In this document: positions 34,786 through 39,508 of the stretch, piece by piece
Layout of the letters: every line of letters begins with the position of its first letter
Position numbering within the stretch: position 1 is the stretch's first letter
Source: Betaproteobacteria bacterium RIFCSPLOWO2_12_FULL_62_58
GTDB taxonomy: Bacteria > Pseudomonadota > Gammaproteobacteria > Burkholderiales > SG8-41
Assembly: GCA_001772005.1 (NCBI GenBank)
Contig: MERI01000214.1
Coordinates: 1-39,508 of the forward strand
Length of the DNA: 39,508 bases
Reading direction: 5' to 3'
Notes under the pieces: generated by a model
What the model saw: only the letters and a program-made list of their open reading frames with translations
Databases searched by the model: none
What the model was told of the DNA's origin: nothing
Program-made: the position numbers and the translations under genes

Positions 34786-35481
34786 TCATGGGGCGAGATG
34801 CCCGTCCTGAATATGGATGACGTGCTTCGCGCGCTGCGCGAGCGGCTCGGCGTGCGTGACGACAACGACGGTGCGCTCGCGGGCGATTTCCTCAAGCAGC
34901 TCATAAATGACCTGTCCCGTTTTCGAGTCGAGATTTCCCGTCGGCTCATCGGCAAGGACGAGCGGCGGATCGTTCGCAAGCGCTCGCGCGATCGCGACCC
35001 GTTGCTGCTCGCCACCGGAGAGTTCTCCCGGCCGGTGTGTTGCGCGAGCTGCCAGATCCATGCGGTCAAGCAAACCCAGAGCGCGCCGCCCGCGCTCGCT
35101 CTTATCCACGCCGTTGAATTCCATAGGCAGCATCACGTTTTCGAGCGCCGTCAGGTTCGGGATCAGGTTGAAGCTCTGAAACACGAAGCCCACCGTCTTG
35201 CGTCTGAATCCCGTCAATTCGGCGTCCCCGAGTGCCGCGAGATACCGCCCGGCCACGACGACCTCACCGCTGGTTGGCCGGTCCATCGCGCCGATCATAT
35301 GGAGCAGCGAAGACTTGCCGCTGCCGCTGGGGCCGACAACCGCCACCATGCCGGGCGACTCGATGCGCAGATCAATGCCGTCGAGCGCGCGCACTTCCTG
35401 TGCTCCCTTGCGGTAAACCTTGGTGAGTGCTTGGAGCTGCACGACCGGAGCTTGCACACCGTTTGCCGCGCGGTCATTCAT
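34786..35481 (-). CDS. MacB/LolD-type ABC transporter ATPase
   Basis: A 231-residue ATPase of the FtsX-permease class. Walker [13 protein letters not shown], the Q-loop [21 protein letters not shown], signature [15 protein letters not shown], Walker [14 protein letters not shown] and the H-loop VVTHAEP are all intact. It overlaps the upstream permease stop by eight bases (ATGAATGA). With the two permeases it should form an asymmetric MacB- or LolCDE-like machine that acts on a periplasmic or membrane substrate rather than importing. The substrate is unknown. Confidence 0.92.
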   Translation of the reverse strand: MNDRAANGVQAPVVQLQALTKVYRKGAQEVRALDGIDLRIESPGMVAVVGPSGSGKSSLLHMIGAMDRPTSGEVVVAGRYLAALGDAELTGFRRKTVGFVFQSFNLIPNLTALENVMLPMEFNGVDKSERGRRALGLLDRMDLAARATHRPGELSGGEQQRVAIARALANDPPLVLADEPTGNLDSKTGQVIYELLEEIARERTVVVVTHAEPLAQRAKHVIHIQDGHLAP

Positions 35482-36736
35482 GCCGAATTGCCTCCATCGG
35501 GGAGAGTCTCACGATTTGCCGGATGCCCCATGCGCTACCCGCCAGCGCGGCGAACAGACAGGCTCCGATCAGGATACCGAGCGTCGCCGCGCTGAATTGC
35601 GGGGACAGCGATAGCGAGTTCGCGAGAGTGCTGTAATGCGAAGGAAGGAACGGACTGACGCCCAGGCCGAAAACGAGTTGTGCGAGCGGTCCTCCCCAAA
35701 GTCCGAAAAGTATCGCTGCGGTCAATGCGCCGAGCGCGCACAGCAGCACAGCCTCCGTCAAAAAACCTGCGACTATGCCCGAGTTCGAAGCGCCGAGGGC
35801 CTTGAGCGTGCCGATCTCCCACGCCCGCTCACGCACGACGAGCAGCATGACGAAGAACACCACGACGACCATCAGGGCCGCGGAGAGTCCGATTCCACCG
35901 TTCGCCAGGCGCTGCACCGCTGCTGTCGCAGTGGTCTGAAACTCGGCTACCGTGGTGGGTGAGATGATGTCTGCGACATCCCCAAGCATTGCTCTGAGCT
36001 GCCGTTCCACCGCCGGCAGGTTCTCGGCGGAATCGACCCGGACATAGAGCCAGGAAATCCCCTCGGTCATGCCGTAGACATCGCGGAACGTGTCGATGGG
36101 CATGAAGAGTTGCATATCGCCGAACACGTAGCCGCTGGCGTAAATGCCGACGATGGTGAGCGTCACGGGAGGGCGATCGAGGGCGAAAATTACGGGATGC
36201 GTGCGCTTCAGATCGAGCGTCAACGTAGCGCGGCCGACGTCCTCCGGCTTGATTCCGGCCCACCTGGCGACGCCTTGCCCGACGATCGCGGTCCGCTTGC
36301 CGCGATCTTCGTCGGTCAGGTCCCGGCCGAAGAGTATCTTCGGGTTTCCCGCCTCGCCGTGCGACTCCAGCCGGCGCGTATCCTTGGGATCGACGCCGAC
36401 GATCATGGCAAAGTTGTGCCCTTCGGTTGGCGTCATGGCGAGCAGATAGGGCTCGACTCTCGCAACATGCTCTGCCCGCTTTACCCTTGCCAGCGCGTCC
36501 TGTGGAAGAATATCTTCGTTACCGACCATGTTGACGTGACCCATCGAGCCGCGCGCGCGCAGTTGGAGCGTGTTGTTCACGTTCTGCTTCAAGGCCTCGG
36601 TCTGCCGTTGCACGGCATCGCCGATCGACTGCATGACCAATAGAAGGAAGAAAGGCGCGCCGATCAGGGTGGCAACGAGAACGAGGCGCAATTTGCTCCG
36701 CCACAGGTTGCGCGCGCCGATCCGCAGCATGGTCAT
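35474..36736 (-). CDS. FtsX/MacB-type ABC permease (second)
   Basis: A 420-residue inner-membrane protein with an N-terminal helix (LRLVLVATLIGAPFFLLLVM), a large periplasmic MacB-PCD-like domain (about residues 45-270) and three C-terminal helices. The coupling segment is RERAWEIGTLKALGASNSGIV and the protein ends in [11 protein letters not shown], both standard for FtsX-type permeases. The start overlaps the upstream permease stop (ATGA). It pairs with the neighbouring permease and ATPase. No cysteine- or methionine-rich metal site is obvious in the periplasmic domain. Confidence 0.9.
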   Translation of the reverse strand: MTMLRIGARNLWRSKLRLVLVATLIGAPFFLLLVMQSIGDAVQRQTEALKQNVNNTLQLRARGSMGHVNMVGNEDILPQDALARVKRAEHVARVEPYLLAMTPTEGHNFAMIVGVDPKDTRRLESHGEAGNPKILFGRDLTDEDRGKRTAIVGQGVARWAGIKPEDVGRATLTLDLKRTHPVIFALDRPPVTLTIVGIYASGYVFGDMQLFMPIDTFRDVYGMTEGISWLYVRVDSAENLPAVERQLRAMLGDVADIISPTTVAEFQTTATAAVQRLANGGIGLSAALMVVVVFFVMLLVVRERAWEIGTLKALGASNSGIVAGFLTEAVLLCALGALTAAILFGLWGGPLAQLVFGLGVSPFLPSHYSTLANSLSLSPQFSAATLGILIGACLFAALAGSAWGIRQIVRLSPMEAIRHE

Positions 36737-37929
36737 GCTGTCCTCCGCATCGCATCGACGGGGCTCAGCCGCACCCCCTGGATGACCGGGTACAGGCTGC
36801 CCAGCGCGGCAAACGAGACGGAACCGGCGAGAATCAACAGGACCACCTGGCGGTCGAACGCGATCGGCACGCCGAGAACGTGGCTCATCAGCGGAGCGAA
36901 CGGCAGCGCGAGCAGCAGGGCGCCGGCGGCGCCGAGCGCGCTCACCGCAAAGGCTTCGGAAAGGAACTGGAGAACGATCTCACGGTTCGAGGCCCCGATC
37001 GCTTTCAGCGTGCCGATTTCGCGAATCCGCTCCCGCATGCTGAGGACCATGACGAATACTGTGAGCACGGCCCCGATCGCGAAGAGCAGGATAGCGGCAT
37101 AGGCGCTCGCCACGGCGAGAGTTCCCAATGTGGTGCGAGCAGTGGAGACAGCCTCCGGAGCGGTCACGACATCGGCCTCGGGAATCTTCTTCAGGTCAGC
37201 CACCACCGATTCGACGTTCGCGACGGAATCGACGGTGACGAAGATCTTCGAAAGCTTCTTGCCGGGATTGAACGTCGCACGGAAGGCGTTGATCGGGATG
37301 AACACGTGGTTATCGCCGAAATCGTTCGCGGTGGTGTAGATGCCGATCACCTTGAACCGTTGTCCATTGAACAAGACATGTTGTTCGGCCCGCGCGAGAT
37401 CGGAAGCATTGGCGATGCCCAACCTTTGCTCGGCGTATAGCCGTCCCACGATTGCCACGTTCGCGTTCTCGTCGCCCGCCTGCACGTTGCGGCCGCCGAT
37501 GATGCGGGCGTTCTCGTAATCGACCTCGCCGATTGCGCGCAGCGCGGCACCCGGATGCAGGCCGATCACCATGGCGTAGGCGTTTTTCTTTGCAGGATCG
37601 ACCTCGGGTTTGTACACGTACTCATCAACCCGGGCGAGATGGCGGGCATTGGGAATCCGCAATACGGCTTCCAGCGTATCGGTCGAGAAATGCTCCTCGC
37701 CGATCGGCTTGTCGCCGCCGAAACCGCCCGTCCCGAACGCGCCCGCCTCGCGCAGTTCGATCAGCGTGCGCACGCGGCCCTCCATGTTCGCGATCTGCTC
37801 GCGGCTGGCGAGAGTCCCCTGCACCATCAGCGCAAGAAACCCCGTCACCATCGACAGCAGCGCCACGACCACCACGGCCCTGGCCTTGTTCCTGAATGGG
37901 TTGATGAACCCGCGGCTCAACGCGCTCAT
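36733..37929 (-). CDS. FtsX/MacB-type ABC permease (first)
   Basis: The partner permease, about 398 residues. Its N-terminal helix is RAVVVVALLSMVTGFLALMV. The periplasmic domain spans about residues 50-265. The C-terminal helices carry RERIREIGTLKAIGASNREIV and the end RLSPVDAMRRTA. It is related to but distinct from the second permease, so the pore is a heterodimer as in LolCE. ATG 37929 (MSALSRGFINPFRNK) overlaps the stop of the MerR-family gene (ATGA), placing the exporter in the sensor's own transcript. Confidence 0.9.
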   Translation of the reverse strand: MSALSRGFINPFRNKARAVVVVALLSMVTGFLALMVQGTLASREQIANMEGRVRTLIELREAGAFGTGGFGGDKPIGEEHFSTDTLEAVLRIPNARHLARVDEYVYKPEVDPAKKNAYAMVIGLHPGAALRAIGEVDYENARIIGGRNVQAGDENANVAIVGRLYAEQRLGIANASDLARAEQHVLFNGQRFKVIGIYTTANDFGDNHVFIPINAFRATFNPGKKLSKIFVTVDSVANVESVVADLKKIPEADVVTAPEAVSTARTTLGTLAVASAYAAILLFAIGAVLTVFVMVLSMRERIREIGTLKAIGASNREIVLQFLSEAFAVSALGAAGALLLALPFAPLMSHVLGVPIAFDRQVVLLILAGSVSFAALGSLYPVIQGVRLSPVDAMRRTA

Positions 37930-38345
37930 AGTCTGGCGGGTTTCTCCGATTCGAGCGCGTCGAGGATCGGGCATTCGCTCACCGGCCCGCAGCCGGCGCA
38001 GGCGGCCGTAATCTGCGTGAGCGCGCGCTTCATGCCTCTGAGCGCGGCGATGCGTTGTTCGATGTCGGCGATCTTGCGCAGCGCGCGTGTCTTCACTTCG
38101 CCGCTGGACTTGCCGGGCATCGCGCGTAACGATAGCAGCTCTTTGATTTCCTTGAGCGAAAAGCCGAGATCCTTCGCTTCACGGATGAAGCGCAGGCGCT
38201 GGATGACGTCCGGTACGTATTGCCGATAGCCGGAACCGCTGCGCGCTGGCGCCGCGATCAACCCCTCGCGCTCATAGTAGCGGATGGTTTCCACGCCGGT
38301 GCGCGCGGCGCGGGCGACCTTGCCGATGGTCAGATGAGCTTGCAT
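37926..38345 (-). CDS. MerR-family metal sensor, CueR-like ion-selectivity residue
   Basis: A 139-residue dimeric activator. The winged helix LTIGKVARAARTGVETIRYYEREGLI is followed by the coiled-coil helix and a metal loop with Cys116, Cys119 and Cys125 (ACAGCGPVSECPILDALE). Where Zn/Hg/Pb sensors have a Cys in the helix-start motif, this protein has Ser-Ser-Gly-Glu-Val-Lys, as CueR does (Ser77), suggesting a monovalent ion such as Cu(I) or Ag(I). GAAGGAG eight bases before ATG 38345 fixes the start. The gene is transcribed from the 19-bp-spacer promoter at 38366-38396, so it probably regulates itself and the permeases. Confidence 0.88.
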   Translation of the reverse strand: MQAHLTIGKVARAARTGVETIRYYEREGLIAAPARSGSGYRQYVPDVIQRLRFIREAKDLGFSLKEIKELLSLRAMPGKSSGEVKTRALRKIADIEQRIAALRGMKRALTQITAACAGCGPVSECPILDALESEKPARL

Positions 38346-38365
38346 GGTCACTACTCCTTCGTTAA

Positions 38366-38396
38366 GTCTAAACCCCGTACCGCGCTGCGGGGTCAA
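38366..38396 (-). promoter_or_regulatory. MerR-type promoter/operator of the sensor operon
   Basis: TTGACC (38396-38391), a 19-bp spacer and TTAGAC (38371-38366). The spacer dyad is strong: ACCCCGCAGC facing GGTACGGGGT, eight of ten positions paired. This is the typical layout for metal-inducible MerR-family targets. The expected start of transcription, near 38360, is just ahead of the merR-like ATG. Confidence 0.8.
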
Positions 38397-38597
38397 GCGG
38401 TATTTCTGGCGCGCCTCTGGGCCGCGCGTGCTGCGCACCGATACCGCGGATCTCGCGGCGTTAGCCGCGATGCATGTCTTGTAGGGCGACTTCCAGGCCG
38501 GGGCTACGCGCCGCGTGCGCGAAAAGTCCTTGCCGCGATGATGCGAAAGATTGGCGGGGGTAATACCAGCGTTTGGACAATAGGCACGATACCGATA

Positions 38598-39113
38598 TCA
38601 AGCACGGGGACTTGGGGCATTTCGCGCACATGGTGCAACTTTCGCGAGCCACAGCGCCAGAGGGGGAATTACCACCCACTGCAGCAGCGGCGAAAGACCG
38701 ATCTCTAATTCGCCGAAACGTAACAACGGCATCAGAGCGGAGTATTCCCATCCCGCTCGCGCGACGGTGTTCATCCACTCGCTAAACACGGTGTAACCCA
38801 CTGCCGCGATGACGGTGATCAAGCCCACCTTCCGCAAGCTCCAGCTTGGCACCGATCCTGCCCGCGTTGCGATGAGCGCGAACACCAATGCCAGTGTGCC
38901 GATTGCCACGTCTCCGAGCGTGCAATGTAGGACCGCATACGCAATGGAAGGCAGCGAGCCCTCCTCCCAGAGCGTGTACAACGAAAGTTGTGCGATTTCC
39001 CAAACCGTGTTGAGGATCGCCAGCGCCGGAACGTATCGCAGCGCAATGAAAGCCCGCGCCGCTTGCGATCGGAACCACGGTTGCAGTGTGGGCATCGGTC
39101 CGTCGATCATCAT
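38598..39113 (-). CDS. Four-helix integral membrane protein, unknown function
   Basis: A 171-residue protein with about four membrane helices. Conserved-looking blocks are ILNTVWEIAQLSLYTLW, AVLHCTLGDVAIG, VGYTVFSEWMN and LSPLLQWVVIPPLALWLA. I have seen similar unnamed proteins near copper-resistance genes but know no function. Several ATGs are near the start (39113, 39110, 39092); the exact one is unclear. It lies between the multicopper oxidase (74 bp upstream) and the merR-like gene, on the same strand. Region 38346-38597 contains the sensor promoter and no gene. Confidence 0.75.
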   Translation of the reverse strand: MMIDGPMPTLQPWFRSQAARAFIALRYVPALAILNTVWEIAQLSLYTLWEEGSLPSIAYAVLHCTLGDVAIGTLALVFALIATRAGSVPSWSLRKVGLITVIAAVGYTVFSEWMNTVARAGWEYSALMPLLRFGELEIGLSPLLQWVVIPPLALWLAKVAPCARNAPSPRA

Positions 39114-39187
39114 CTGCGTCGCTGGCTCCGACTTCCGCCAGCGCGATTGTGATAGATGCTCCGTCGCGGGGACGACCCAGCCATGGG

Positions 39188-39508
39188 CTACGCCCGCACC
39201 AGGTAATTGCGCATCAGTCCCGTCTCCGCGTGCTCCAGCATATGGCAGTGGTAGGGGAAGAGCCCCCCGAAATCCTTGAACGCGAGGAGCACCTGGGCGC
39301 GCTCCCCGGGCATGAGGAACACCTCGTCTTTCCAGCCCTCGTTCACGTAGCCTGCGCTCACGGAATTCACCGCCTCGGCAAGCGCGGGCTTAACGCCGCG
39401 CTCCAGGATCTGGAACTGCAGCCCGTGGATATGCATGGGGTGCGCCATCATGCCCATCATCCCCATCGAGGCGTCGTTGGTGAACTCCCAGATTTCAAGC
39501 GTGTTGAG
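39188..39508 (-). CDS. Multicopper oxidase, C-terminal end (gene continues beyond window)
   Basis: The last 106 codons of a periplasmic multicopper oxidase. The C-terminal copper-binding motifs are complete: HPMHIHGLQF (type 1, 2 and 3 His ligands) and YHCHMLEHAETGLM, with the His-Cys-His electron-transfer triad and axial Met. This matches CueO/CumA-like oxidases that oxidise Cu(I) in the periplasm. The N-terminal part and start lie to the right of the window. Its place next to the metal sensor and P1B ATPase strengthens the copper reading of the island. Confidence 0.92.
   Translation of the reverse strand, partial: LNTLEIWEFTNDASMGMMGMMAHPMHIHGLQFQILERGVKPALAEAVNSVSAGYVNEGWKDEVFLMPGERAQVLLAFKDFGGLFPYHCHMLEHAETGLMRNYLVRA

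Noticed and set aside
38346..38438. Longer start for the MerR-family gene
   Set aside because: It would place the start upstream of the gene's own promoter. ATG 38345 has a good ribosome site and the family N-terminus.
38461..38778. Cys-containing 105-codon frame downstream of the 4-TM protein gene
   Set aside because: It overlaps the 4-TM gene in another frame and starts inside it. No ribosome site or recognisable domain.

Overview
The window looks like a chromosomal segment of a GC-rich betaproteobacterium. Three things suggest this: the gene order ribF-ileS, murJ/rpsT-argD-argF-argG-yajQ and dxs-ispA-xseB; a CysB-type regulator divergent from a siroheme sulfite/nitrite reductase followed by a DUF934 gene; and several interspersed palindromic repeat families. 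No rRNA, tRNA, complete insertion sequence or CRISPR array was recognised. The genus cannot be named from sequence alone.

Layout. Positions 1-4156 (minus) hold ileS, cut at its very 3' end by the window edge, and ribF. Between them is a nested-repeat insertion carrying a decayed GIY-YIG nuclease gene. Positions 4442-8696 are a sulfur/siroheme block: sumT, DUF934 and the reductase on minus, and cysB divergent on plus. Positions 8707-12019 (minus) are a PhnDCE-type oxyanion ABC importer, most like the putative selenate subgroup. Positions 12267-18649 carry murJ, rpsT with a clear promoter and terminator, and the arginine genes argD, argF and argG, then yajQ. Positions 18700-25177 hold a class I glutamine amidotransferase, a secreted retropepsin-like protease, and the vitamin/isoprenoid genes ribBA, folE, dxs, ispA and xseB.

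From about 25.2 kb the window becomes accessory. There is a tripartite tricarboxylate receptor gene with an internal deletion, then a gene-poor stretch. Next comes a plus-strand trio of a radical SAM enzyme, a secreted DUF547 protein and a pentaheme lipoprotein cytochrome. Two truncated genes then meet head to head near 30.2 kb.

Positions 30358-39508 (minus) form a metal-handling island. It holds a multicopper oxidase (partial), a 4-TM protein, a MerR-family sensor under its own 19-bp-spacer promoter, and two FtsX-type permeases plus a MacB/LolD-type ATPase. These are followed by a small secreted two-cysteine protein, an HMA metallochaperone and a CcdA-like thiol transporter. A second MerR-type promoter precedes a P1B ATPase whose usual CPC motif is YPC, and a membrane-anchored protein follows. 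The order suggests cytoplasmic capture by the chaperone, export by the ATPase, thiol redox support by CcdA, periplasmic oxidation by the oxidase, and an ABC machine of unknown substrate under the same control. This island and the radical SAM/DUF547/cytochrome trio are the best candidates for undescribed systems.

Repeats are the other theme. A hairpin family built on AGGAGTTTGTCGG occurs four times. G-rich or C-rich short repeats fill many gaps. Repeats also sit inside coding sequence, in the reductase (19 codons), in ileS (a heptamer array), and as the C-terminal codons of ribF and the amidotransferase.
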